Below are positions 1 through 5,996 of a DNA stretch of 9,106 bases, in pieces (position 1 is the stretch's first letter; every line of letters begins with the position of its first letter). Both the position numbers and the translations under genes were made by a program. The stretch is from an uncultured Campylobacter sp. GTDB lineage: Bacteria > Campylobacterota > Campylobacteria > Campylobacterales > Campylobacteraceae. The notes beneath the pieces are model-generated. The model was not told where the DNA came from, ran no database searches, and saw only the letters and a program-made list of their open reading frames with translations. The stretch covers positions 1 to 9,106 of the forward strand of contig NZ_CALIII010000398.1 of the NCBI RefSeq assembly GCF_938018145.1, written 5' to 3'.

Positions 1-77
1 AAATTTCCCTATAAACCAAAATTTACTTTAACTTAATAAAAAATAACAGCTTCTAATTCCATCGTACAGTCTTAGAA

Positions 78-104
78 CTTAATATCATTTATCAAAATAT
101 TAAG
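78..104. repeat. Inverted repeat, 8-bp arms
   Basis: The arms CTTAATAT (78-85) and ATATTAAG (97-104) are perfectly complementary around an 11-base spacer. The sequence is very AT-rich, so chance is more plausible here than for the longer repeats to the right. Confidence 0.4.
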
Positions 105-146
105 AACAAATAACCTCTACATAGAACAATATGTTAATACTTACTT

Positions 147-168
147 AGCAAACTCAAATGAGTTTGCT
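147..168. repeat. Inverted repeat, 10-bp perfect arms
   Basis: AGCAAACTCA (147-156) and TGAGTTTGCT (159-168) are perfect complements separated by only two bases. The near-zero loop makes this a near-continuous palindrome, which could be a protein-binding site or a cruciform as well as an RNA hairpin. No T-run follows on either strand. Confidence 0.65.
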
Positions 169-190
169 GTAAGGTCTTGGCAGACGGCCG

Positions 191-223
191 ATATTTTTCT
201 TTGGCCGAGCAAAAGAAAAATAT
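191..223. repeat. Inverted repeat, 12-bp perfect arms
   Basis: ATATTTTTCTTT (191-202) and AAAGAAAAATAT (212-223) are perfect complements with a 9-base loop (203-211). The left flank and part of the loop also contain CGGCC/GGCCG, which could pair in an alternative fold. The right arm ends exactly where the next inverted repeat begins. Confidence 0.7.
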
Positions 224-288
224 AAAAACTTAGACGAAACTTTATCAATCAAAAAATGATTTTTTGTCAATAAAACGTCTAAGTTTTT
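224..288. repeat. Inverted repeat, 13-bp perfect arms around a 39-bp segment
   Basis: AAAAACTTAGACG (224-236) and CGTCTAAGTTTTT (276-288) are perfect complements flanking 39 bases. Inside lies a further palindrome, CAAAAAAT-G-ATTTTTTG (250-266). T-rich sequence follows the stem on both strands, so a bidirectional terminator is conceivable, although the loop is long for one. Inverted repeats around a short segment can also be recombination or transposon ends; nothing here proves that. Confidence 0.7.
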
Positions 289-290
289 CT

Positions 291-338
291 TCGGAAGCTT
301 TTAACGATCATTCGTTAAAAGCTTATAAATGCTTCCGA
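291..338. repeat. Two overlapping inverted repeats (13-bp and 8-bp arms)
   Basis: AAGCTTTTAACGA (295-307) and TCGTTAAAAGCTT (312-324) pair perfectly around the loop TCAT. A second pairing joins TCGGAAGC (291-298) with GCTTCCGA (331-338). Both use bases 295-298, so the two folds are partly exclusive, the geometry of a switching RNA structure. Whether the region is transcribed is unknown. Confidence 0.65.
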
Positions 339-349
339 TTTGCAAGCAT

Positions 350-368
350 AGGCGTACAATATACGCCT
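350..368. repeat. Inverted repeat, 7-bp arms
   Basis: AGGCGTA (350-356) and TACGCCT (362-368) are perfect complements around the 5-base loop CAATA. This is the right-hand member of the compact cluster. No T-run follows on either strand. Confidence 0.55.
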
Positions 369-506
369 TGGTAAGCACTACTGCTAATTTGAGCATATTT
401 TATTTTATATGTGGTCATATCAAATTTGTTATAGTCCCACTAGAAATATTATCTTAACAGGCTTTTGAGAGCCGTCTACGGCAAATTTTTAGACAACCTT
501 GCAAAA

Positions 507-1418
507 TCAATAATAATATTTTCTATTTTTCATCAAATTTTTGGGTGCCGTGCCGTAATAATCGCAAAAAAGCTTGCTGAAGTGGCTTTGATTTTTAAAG
601 CCCGTCGCAGCCGAAATTTCGGCGATATTTAGCTCCGAGCCTTGCAGCATCGCCAGCGCTCGCTTCATTCGCTCTTCGCGCAAAAATTCGTAAGGAGTTT
701 GCCCAAACAAACTTTTAAAGCCGACTTTAAGCTTAAATTCGTTCAGCCGCACCTGTTTTGAGAGTTCTTTTATAGACGGCGGATTTTTGATATCTAAGCT
801 CAAAATTTGCTTAGCTTTTTGTAGCGCACTTTTGTCCGCTTCGTCTAGTATAACATGCTTATTTGGGCATTTTAGGCGGCTGAATTCGTTATAAATAAGC
901 TCTAAAATTTTACTTTCTAAAAGCAGTCTTTCAAGCGGCTCGTCGGCGTTTAGCGATAAAATTTGGTTTAATAAAATTTTATTTACGGCGCAGGTGTCGT
1001 TTTGCGAGACGAGTTTGTTTGCGCCAAGCTCGATAAGATCGCCGAAATTTGCGCTCATAAACGAGTTTTCTAGGAATAAATTTATTCCCGCATGCGCGCC
1101 GCCGTAAATCTCTTGATCCGAGCTTGGTAGATCGACCGAGCTGATCGTGGATAGTCCGCTTTTGTATTCGATTTTGCCATTCGCCGAGCTTAGGCTGATG
1201 CCTCCTTGTAGGGTGAAATTTATAAAGCAACCCCGCAAAGCGTGAAAATCGCCGACTATTTTGGTGTCGTCTTTAACATCCATTTTTATCGTGCCGAAGG
1301 CTATTTCATCACTTAGTGCGATATTTCTGGCACGGATTTTGACGCCCAGACCCGCTAAAACGCCGTCCTCGCTACTATTAAATTTATCCATAAAAACGTC
1401 CGCGGATACAGTGCGCAA
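507..1418 (-). CDS. AraC-family transcriptional regulator, PchR-like
   Basis: This 303-residue protein is a probable ligand-responsive DNA-binding regulator of the adjacent siderophore-uptake genes. The C-terminal third carries the paired helix-turn-helix of the AraC family: the first around residues 216-239 (IKELSKQVRLNEFKLKVGFK, then SLFG) and the second around 264-292 (AEISAATGFKNQSHFSKLF, then YYGTAP). The LNEFKLKVGFKSLFG-type first helix is what I associate with PchR-like regulators, which activate receptor genes when a ferric siderophore binds. The N-terminal ~190 residues would be the sensing domain and show no motif I can name. The start is TTG, chosen because AAGGA lies 5 bases upstream; the next Met (residue 10) lacks such a site. 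It is divergent from the receptor gene across a 113-bp shared control region, usual for a regulator of its neighbour. The ligand is not predictable. Family call firm, PchR-like role inferred. Confidence 0.88.
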   Translation of the reverse strand: MRTVSADVFMDKFNSSEDGVLAGLGVKIRARNIALSDEIAFGTIKMDVKDDTKIVGDFHALRGCFINFTLQGGISLSSANGKIEYKSGLSTISSVDLPSSDQEIYGGAHAGINLFLENSFMSANFGDLIELGANKLVSQNDTCAVNKILLNQILSLNADEPLERLLLESKILELIYNEFSRLKCPNKHVILDEADKSALQKAKQILSLDIKNPPSIKELSKQVRLNEFKLKVGFKSLFGQTPYEFLREERMKRALAMLQGSELNIAEISAATGFKNQSHFSKLFCDYYGTAPKNLMKNRKYYY

Positions 1419-1423
1419 ATTCT

Positions 1424-1428
1424 TCCTT
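1424..1428 (-). promoter_or_regulatory. Ribosome binding site deciding the TTG start of the regulator
   Basis: On the minus strand AAGGA stands 5 bases before TTG at 1418. It supports the TTG start over the internal ATG nine codons later. Confidence 0.65.
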
Positions 1429-1453
1429 TAAATATAAAAATAAATCCGTCATT

Positions 1454-1483
1454 TATAAATTTCGGGTTGATAATAAATTTCAA
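1454..1483 (-). promoter_or_regulatory. Candidate promoter of the AraC-family gene
   Basis: On the minus strand TTGAAA (1478-1483) and TTTATA (1454-1459) are 18 bases apart and about 35 bases upstream of the TTG start. The -35 overlaps the Fur-like box used for the receptor promoter, so one bound repressor could affect both directions. The region is AT-rich, and other -10-like words exist. Confidence 0.35.
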
Positions 1484-1495
1484 AAATATTATACT
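1467..1495 (+). promoter_or_regulatory. Sigma70-type promoter of the receptor-hydrolase operon
   Basis: TTGATA (1467-1472) and TATACT (1490-1495) are separated by exactly 17 bases. Transcription would start near 1502, giving a leader of about 30 bases. The permease gene further right has an almost identical promoter (TTGATA-17-TATAAT). Confidence 0.75.
1468..1482 (+). promoter_or_regulatory. Candidate Fur box
   Basis: TGATAATAAATTTCA matches the classical 7-1-7 Fur pattern TGATAAT-N-ATTATCA at 12 of 14 informative positions (7 of 7 on the left, 5 of 7 on the right). It starts within the -35 element, a position where Fur would block RNA polymerase when iron is plentiful. The AT-rich setting raises the chance of coincidental matches; the fit with an iron-uptake receptor raises credibility. 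Confidence 0.5.
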
Positions 1496-1519
1496 ATCCT
1501 TAAAGTAAAGAAATTATAA

Positions 1520-1525
1520 AAGGAG
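1520..1525 (+). promoter_or_regulatory. Ribosome binding site deciding the GTG start of the receptor
   Basis: AAGGAG lies 6 bases before GTG at 1532. The resulting protein begins with a well-formed signal peptide, so GTG is the start. Confidence 0.75.
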
Positions 1526-1531
1526 TCTAAA

Positions 1532-3487
1532 GTGAGAAAGATTTTGCTTTTAAGCGCGGTTGCGGCGCTAGCGATAGCAGCTCCCGCCGTGAGGCTGGAT
1601 GAGGTCAGCGTATCGGCTCAAAAGATCGATGAAAACGCTAGCGAGGTAGCGGCTGCGGTGAGCGTGCTGGACGAAAAAGAGTTGCGGCTTAGAGAAACAA
1701 AAGATCTAAACGGACTTAGGAGCGTATCGTCAAATTTATCGTTTTTGCAAGGCGGAGGTATTTCGCTTTTTATCATGCGCGGCGTTACGAGCGATTACGC
1801 ATTTGATAGCCCAAACGTCGGGCTTTATCTGGATGGCGTGAGTTATCTTGGCACTTACGGCAACTACGTATTTTTGGAGGATATCGAGCGTATCGAGATC
1901 CTAAAAGGGCCTCAAAGCGCGCTTTACGGCAAAAACGCCTACGCAGGCGTGATAAATGCGGTCTCCAAAGCTCCTACCAACGAACCGCAAGCAAAGATCG
2001 GACTAAAGCTTGGCGAGGATAGCCTGCGTGGTATTAGTTTTAGCGCAGGCGGAGCGATAGTAAAGGATAAATTTCTGGCTAGTTTTACCGGTTTTAGCGA
2101 AAAGAAAAACGGCTTTATGTATAACGAAAATTTAAACAAAAGCGACGACTACAAAGATGCCCTTTACGGCAAAATTTATTTTAGATTTTTGCCTACGGAT
2201 GAGCTTACGGTAGATCTTATTCAAAATTATTATAGGATAGCTAACGGCGCGCAAAGATCGAATTTGCCTAGCGCAGCCAATAGAATGCGCTACGCCAACG
2301 GCATGGAGGGCGAGGAAAACGCCAAAAACTACGAAGCGTCGCTAAAGGCAGAATATAAATCGGGCGACTATGCGCTCACTTCGCTTACGACTTTTAGGGA
2401 TTATAAAAACGACAGTAGTTACGACGGCGATCATCGCCCCGCGTCCTTGTTGGACGTGTATTACAAAGAGGACAGAAAGGATTTTACGCAGGAGTTTAGA
2501 TTTAGCGCCGATAACGCGTATGGCAAATTCGTCCTAGGCGCTGCGGCGGGCGCTACGCAAAGAGACGTGCGAAGTAGCGTAAACAGCGTGATGTTCGGCG
2601 GTATTCGCTCGCTGCAAAATAACAAAACCAGAAGTAAAAACTACGGCGTTTTTACGCATAATGAAATTTATCTGCCGCTTGATTTTTCGGTTATTTTGGG
2701 AGCTAGATTCGACAAAGATAGGGTCAAATTTCAAAACCGCATGAGCGGTGAAAATTTAAGCGATTCGTATAGCGCGCTATCGCCTAAGATTGGGCTAAAG
2801 TATGCTATAAACGATGAGATTATGGCCTATGCTAGCGTATCTAAGGGTTATAAGCCGGGCGGTTTTTGGGCCGCCTCGCCTACGTCTAAAAAATGGTACG
2901 ATAAAGAAACGATGACTAGCTATGAAGTCGGCGTAAAAGGGGCTTGGGAGCGGGTTGAGCTAGGCGCCGCCGTTTTTCGCGCCGATATCAAAAACAAGCA
3001 AGTAGTAAGCGTCATCGTAGCGCCTAATATCACGGTGGCAGAGAACGCCAGCAAGGCTCGCTCTCAGGGCTTTGAGTTTGACGCCGCAACGCTTTTAACG
3101 GATGGATTAAAGCTTAGCGCAAATTTGGGATATGCGAAAAGCGTTTTTAAAGACTATAAAGACGCACAGGGCGATTATAGCGGTAAATACGTATATTACG
3201 CGCCAAGGCTAACTTATGGCGCAGGGCTTTCGTATGAGGCTCCAAGCGGATTTTACGCGGCGGCATTTTTGCGAGGACAGAGCAAATTTTATACCGATAA
3301 GGCCAATGTCGTAGAAAACGCGGGCTACGCGACCGTCGATGCAAAAGTAGGCTTTAATCACAAAAATATCAACGTTTATATTTACGCTAATAATCTTTTC
3401 GACAAAGATCACGACGTAAAATACGCCACGATGCACTACCTGTCCGACCCTCGCGAGATCGGCGTAAAATTTGAATATAAATTTTAA
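1532..3487 (+). CDS. TonB-dependent siderophore receptor, FyuA-like
   Basis: This 651-residue outer-membrane receptor would import a ferric chelate into the periplasm using TonB-ExbBD energy. Residues 1-19 form a signal peptide (MRK, hydrophobic core, likely AAPA cleavage). A TonB-box-like DEVSVSA is at 23-29. The plug domain follows to about residue 150 with MRGV (82-85), VGLYLDGVSY (96-105) and IEILKGPQSALYGKNAYAG (121-139). The rest is beta-barrel, with SKGYKPGG at 437-444, NLFDKDH at 621-627 and a terminal Phe typical of barrel proteins. The plug wording, GYKPGG, the NLFD region and the ending resemble the yersiniabactin/pesticin receptor FyuA as I remember it. The stop overlaps the ribosome binding site of the hydrolase, so the two are an operon. 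Likely Fur-repressed and possibly activated by the divergent regulator. No frameshift or repeat tract is seen. Receptor class is certain; the ligand is not. Confidence 0.93.
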   Translation: MRKILLLSAVAALAIAAPAVRLDEVSVSAQKIDENASEVAAAVSVLDEKELRLRETKDLNGLRSVSSNLSFLQGGGISLFIMRGVTSDYAFDSPNVGLYLDGVSYLGTYGNYVFLEDIERIEILKGPQSALYGKNAYAGVINAVSKAPTNEPQAKIGLKLGEDSLRGISFSAGGAIVKDKFLASFTGFSEKKNGFMYNENLNKSDDYKDALYGKIYFRFLPTDELTVDLIQNYYRIANGAQRSNLPSAANRMRYANGMEGEENAKNYEASLKAEYKSGDYALTSLTTFRDYKNDSSYDGDHRPASLLDVYYKEDRKDFTQEFRFSADNAYGKFVLGAAAGATQRDVRSSVNSVMFGGIRSLQNNKTRSKNYGVFTHNEIYLPLDFSVILGARFDKDRVKFQNRMSGENLSDSYSALSPKIGLKYAINDEIMAYASVSKGYKPGGFWAASPTSKKWYDKETMTSYEVGVKGAWERVELGAAVFRADIKNKQVVSVIVAPNITVAENASKARSQGFEFDAATLLTDGLKLSANLGYAKSVFKDYKDAQGDYSGKYVYYAPRLTYGAGLSYEAPSGFYAAAFLRGQSKFYTDKANVVENAGYATVDAKVGFNHKNINVYIYANNLFDKDHDVKYATMHYLSDPREIGVKFEYKF

Positions 3488-3495
3488 GGAAAAAG

Positions 3496-4257
3496 ATGAA
3501 AAATTTTAAATTTAAAAGCGGCGAAAATCTAAGCTACGACGACTTTGGTAGCGATTTTAAAGATGTTTTGGTTTATCATCATCCGCTGATGATTTTTCCG
3601 CAAAATACCTTGATAAATTTCTGCGATAAAAATCAAATAAGGCTTATTTTGATATATAGAAGCGGGCATTTTAACAGCTCGCTTTTTAGCGCTGACGATA
3701 GTTTTTTAAAATTCGCCCTACGCCTAAAAGAGTTTTTCTCAGCGTTAAATTTGGGCGAATTTAGCGTGCTGGGCGAGTCGGTGGGCGCGGCTTACGCCTA
3801 CGCTACGGCGGTAGCTTGCGAAGAGGCGAAAAGGGTGTTTATACTAAGCGGATTTAACGCCCCGCCCGAGCTTTTGACAAGCTACTCCGACTATGCGCAC
3901 ATAAAGGAAATTTACGATTTCGCTTTGCGTAATACTCCTGAAAATACGGCGCAAATGGCGTGGGAAAAATACGGCTCGCAGGCTAAGGGTGCGCTAAAAG
4001 AAGCGATAAAAGCTCAGCTTAACGGCATCGGTTTTGACCTTTGGCTTCAAGCCAGACCGTGGGGATTTGAGCTAAAAGACGTCTCGCAAAGCGTGCTTAT
4101 GTATCACTCCAGAGCCGACGAGGAAGTGCCTTTTGCCGTCGCTTCGCAAGTGTCGAGGATGCTGCCAAACTGCGAACTAATCGCCGCCCAGGATACGCCT
4201 CATCATAGCGCAAAGGCGCTTTTGGATTTTTTAAAGATCATCAAAGAGTGGTTGTAA
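3496..4257 (+). CDS. Alpha/beta hydrolase, possible siderophore hydrolase
   Basis: This 253-residue protein has the alpha/beta-hydrolase layout. The nucleophile elbow GESVG is at 93-97 (Ser95), the probable acid is in HSRADEEVP (Asp208), and the catalytic His is in TPHHSA (236 or 237). YHHP (27-30) sits after the first core strand, where the oxyanion hole is expected. No signal peptide or lipobox is visible, so it should be cytoplasmic. It starts 8 bases after the receptor stop, and its AAGGA ribosome binding site includes the receptor's stop codon, so the two are co-transcribed. By position it may hydrolyse the imported siderophore to release iron, as siderophore esterases do in other bacteria; this is inference, since the fold covers many substrates. 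Known Campylobacter siderophore esterases of the Cee type act in the periplasm, so a cytoplasmic one would differ. Fold call strong, substrate unknown. Confidence 0.82.
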   Translation: MKNFKFKSGENLSYDDFGSDFKDVLVYHHPLMIFPQNTLINFCDKNQIRLILIYRSGHFNSSLFSADDSFLKFALRLKEFFSALNLGEFSVLGESVGAAYAYATAVACEEAKRVFILSGFNAPPELLTSYSDYAHIKEIYDFALRNTPENTAQMAWEKYGSQAKGALKEAIKAQLNGIGFDLWLQARPWGFELKDVSQSVLMYHSRADEEVPFAVASQVSRMLPNCELIAAQDTPHHSAKALLDFLKIIKEWL

Positions 4258-4553
4258 ATTTAGCTTTTGCGTAAATTTTACGAGCCAAATTTGCGCCGTT
4301 TTAAGCGTAAATTTAAGCTCGTTTTGCGGTTTTTCTGTTGCGGGTAGGTTTGCTTGATTCGGGATAAATTTACCGCCTTTTTTGCGCCAGAGACTTAAAT
4401 TCGGCCTTGCGTTCGGGTTAAATTGCGTGCGTTTAATCCGCATTGCCGACGCGGGCTAAATCTGCAAAGCGATTTGCAAAACTCCGCGGAATAAAATTTA
4501 CGCCGTTTTTTTTGTACTGGACGGCGACTTAAATCCCGCAAAATAGCAATCCG
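4258..4553. other. Convergent intergenic region
   Basis: These 296 bases separate the converging hydrolase and permease genes. A strong hairpin at 4280-4322 is described separately. CGCCGT (4501-4506) and ACGGCG (4521-4526) form a second, weaker hairpin that could help end the permease transcript on the minus strand. TGCAAA and TTTGCA (4463-4478) form a small palindrome. No convincing gene is present: the one longer open frame has low-complexity composition and overlaps the end of the hydrolase on the opposite strand. Confidence 0.5.
4280..4325 (+). terminator. Probable intrinsic terminator after the hydrolase
   Basis: The stem pairs ACGAGC (4280-4285) with GCTCGT (4317-4322), then AAATTTGCGC (4287-4296) with GCGTAAATTT (4305-4314) including one G-U pair. 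Only a 1-by-2 internal bulge interrupts it, and the loop is 8 bases. It begins 23 bases after the hydrolase stop. The T tract after it is short (TTT, then GCGG, then TTTTT). Confidence 0.55.
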
Positions 4554-5720
4554 CTAGATAAATTTATAAATCTTTATAAAATAAATTAGGCTCAAAACGC
4601 AAAACGCCGCCGCGCCCAGCACGACCGCTCCGTAACCCAACGTCCCCGCCAAAAGCGTTCCGAGATAAAACGAAAATATCTGAAATGTCATATTTAGGCT
4701 GCTTTGCACGGCGTATTCGCTAGCGGGTCGCCGTCCCGAGGCACGTTGCATCATCATCGTGGAGATTATCGTCGCTTGCGCCATATATACCGCATACGAC
4801 GCGCTCGAAGCAAAAAGTACCGACGCGCGGTCCGTCCAGCCGCCGATAGGTAACCAGATGGCCAGGATGCCTAGCGTCTGCATCGCTACGGCGTATAAAA
4901 AGGCTCTTTTAGCGCCTAGCTTTTTTACCGCAAAGCCCGCCGCGAGCGCACCCGCGAAGCCAAATATCGTGCCGTATATGTGCAAGACCTCGCCGATATC
5001 TTCCAGCTTCCAGCCGATATCTACGAGCATCGGGCTAAGCAGTCCAAACGCCGCGCAGATACCGATAGATTGTACGAAAAGCACGCTAAGCCAAGCCTTT
5101 TTGCCCTTAAAAAAGCCAAACATCGCCCTAAAATCCAGCCCCTCGCCGACGTTTACGCGCTCAGGCTCTTTAAAGAAAGCAAGGCTAAGCAAGGAAACCG
5201 CTATCAAAGACGTCAAGAATAAATTCGCCTCGCTCCAGCCGAATTTTGCGTAGATTACGAGCGTTAGGCCGTTACCGGATACGTGTCCTATCAATCCGCC
5301 GCTAAGCTTGAGGGCGTTTGTGAAGCTTAAATTCGAGCTGTTTGAAATTTTAATAAAAAATGCGTTCGACGTCATCGTCCAGGTGGCCGAGATAAAGGCC
5401 AAAAGCACCGCTAAAGCGATTACGGCAGGTAAATCGTCGCGCGGATTTAGAAGCGAAACCGCATATAAAATCGCCAAAGTAAGGCACTGAAAGGCTAGGA
5501 TAATCTTTTTGTAACCGCCTATTTTTAGCGCTATAGCGTCGATAAACGGCGACCACAAAAAAGCCAAAACTGCGAAAAGTCCAAGCCCTCTAAGCGCGCC
5601 GACGCGCTCTAAACTAAAACCGTCTTGACGCAGGATGCTAACGAGCCCCTCGCCGAAAAATCCGATGCAAATAAACTGCGCGATGCAAAGGCTAAGCACA
5701 GTTAGCGACCTGTAAAGCAA
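4554..5720 (-). CDS. RhtX/FptX-type siderophore permease (major facilitator fold)
   Basis: This 388-residue polytopic inner-membrane protein has about twelve hydrophobic segments spread over its whole length. The stretch at 30-62 (LRQDGFSLERVGALRG, then FLWSPFIDA) is the wording I associate with the AmpG/RhtX/FptX carriers. RhtX and FptX are single-protein importers of rhizobactin and pyochelin, so this would carry a siderophore from periplasm to cytoplasm in place of an ABC transporter. The neighbours (FyuA-like receptor, PchR-like regulator) support an uptake role over a drug-efflux or AmpG muropeptide role. It starts at TTG, 5 bases after AAGGA, and has its own promoter with a Fur-like box. 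It converges on the hydrolase and shares no transcript with the receptor. Transporter call strong, substrate class inferred. Confidence 0.85.
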   Translation of the reverse strand: MLYRSLTVLSLCIAQFICIGFFGEGLVSILRQDGFSLERVGALRGLGLFAVLAFLWSPFIDAIALKIGGYKKIILAFQCLTLAILYAVSLLNPRDDLPAVIALAVLLAFISATWTMTSNAFFIKISNSSNLSFTNALKLSGGLIGHVSGNGLTLVIYAKFGWSEANLFLTSLIAVSLLSLAFFKEPERVNVGEGLDFRAMFGFFKGKKAWLSVLFVQSIGICAAFGLLSPMLVDIGWKLEDIGEVLHIYGTIFGFAGALAAGFAVKKLGAKRAFLYAVAMQTLGILAIWLPIGGWTDRASVLFASSASYAVYMAQATIISTMMMQRASGRRPASEYAVQSSLNMTFQIFSFYLGTLLAGTLGYGAVVLGAAAFCVLSLIYFIKIYKFI

Positions 5721-5725
5721 ATTTA

Positions 5726-5730
5726 TCCTT
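5726..5730 (-). promoter_or_regulatory. Ribosome binding site deciding the TTG start of the permease
   Basis: AAGGA on the minus strand is 5 bases before TTG at 5720, the same arrangement as in the regulator gene. No ATG near this point offers a better start. Confidence 0.65.
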
Positions 5731-5745
5731 TAATTTTTTAGTTAG

Positions 5746-5774
5746 ATTATATTTAAATGGATAGGTGTTATCAA
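5746..5774 (-). promoter_or_regulatory. Sigma70-type promoter of the permease
   Basis: On the minus strand TTGATA (5769-5774) and TATAAT (5746-5751) are 17 bases apart, ending 25 bases before the TTG start. The intact promoter shows that the AT-rich cassette to the right has not separated the gene from its control region. Confidence 0.78.
5759..5773 (-). promoter_or_regulatory. Weak candidate Fur box
   Basis: On the minus strand TGATAACACCTATCC matches the 7-1-7 Fur pattern at 10 of 14 positions (6 of 7 left, 4 of 7 right). It begins at the second base of the -35, exactly as the better box in the receptor promoter does. The match alone is weak; the shared position gives it weight. Confidence 0.35.
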
Positions 5775-5840
5775 GAATATTTTGACGTTTAGGGGATAAA
5801 TTTTTATATTTTAAGAACTTTTGACAAAATTCGCCCGCAT

Positions 5841-5884
5841 CACCAAAGCACAAAAAAGATCTAGGCATATGCTCAGATTTGGTG
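5841..5884. repeat. Imperfect nested inverted repeat near the cassette's left side
   Basis: CACCAAA (5841-5847) pairs with TTTGGTG (5878-5884). Inside is a near-palindrome of 20 bases centred on GCATATGC (5865-5872), with ATCT and AGAT at its edges. It lies between the permease promoter and the relaxase 3' end. It has no T-run, so it is not an obvious terminator. It could mark a junction or binding site; no copy of the tRNA end is seen here. Confidence 0.35.
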
Positions 5885-5996
5885 TAACCAGCTCGCACAT
5901 TATATAACTTGGTATATGTTGGCAAAAAAGAAGCTTATTAAATATGCTGACTAAAAATTTTGGTAACTTTATATTCGAAATCAAAAACCAATCCAA

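Larger units (their letters stand above)
1..506. other. Gene-free AT-rich region with clustered inverted repeats
   Basis: No open reading frame with convincing protein character is seen in these 506 bases. What the stretch does hold is a close series of inverted repeats, most with perfect arms: 78-104, 147-168, 191-223, 224-288, 291-338 (two competing pairings), 350-368, 407-420 and 471-482. They cover much of 147-368 and three of them abut or nearly abut. The region lies beyond the 3' end of the araC-family gene, so some may end its transcript, but only the 224-288 repeat has T-rich sequence after the stem, and it has that on both strands. The left neighbour is outside the window. Confidence 0.7.

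Noticed and set aside
147..368. The inverted repeat cluster as a CRISPR array
   Set aside because: The repeats differ in sequence from one another, and there are no constant direct repeats with regular spacers and no cas gene.
182..477. AGACGGC (182-188) and GCCGTCT (471-477) as terminal repeats of an insertion element
   Set aside because: A 7-bp inverted match 280 bases apart is too short to be meaningful, and no target duplication or transposase is visible between them.
979..1230. Arg/Lys-rich open frame of 83 codons inside the regulator gene
   Set aside because: An out-of-frame shadow of the AraC-family gene, without its own ribosome binding site or domain.
4231..4443. Open frame of 70 codons on the minus strand after the hydrolase
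   Set aside because: Low-complexity composition, overlap with the hydrolase end and with the probable terminator, and no recognisable domain.
4759..5253. Open frame of 164 codons on the plus strand inside the permease gene
   Set aside because: It is antisense to a gene with clear membrane-protein character, has no family resemblance and mirrors the codon bias of the opposite strand.
5692..5925. Open frame of 77 codons on the minus strand upstream of and overlapping the permease start
   Set aside because: It starts at TTG without a ribosome binding site, runs through the permease promoter and start in another frame, and matches no family I know. A decayed gene end cannot be excluded, but a gene call is not supported.
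5721..5996. Second attachment site as a copy of the tRNA-Asn 3' end
   Set aside because: I looked for GGTTCGAATCC and TCCGGAGCCA on both strands and found no copy here.
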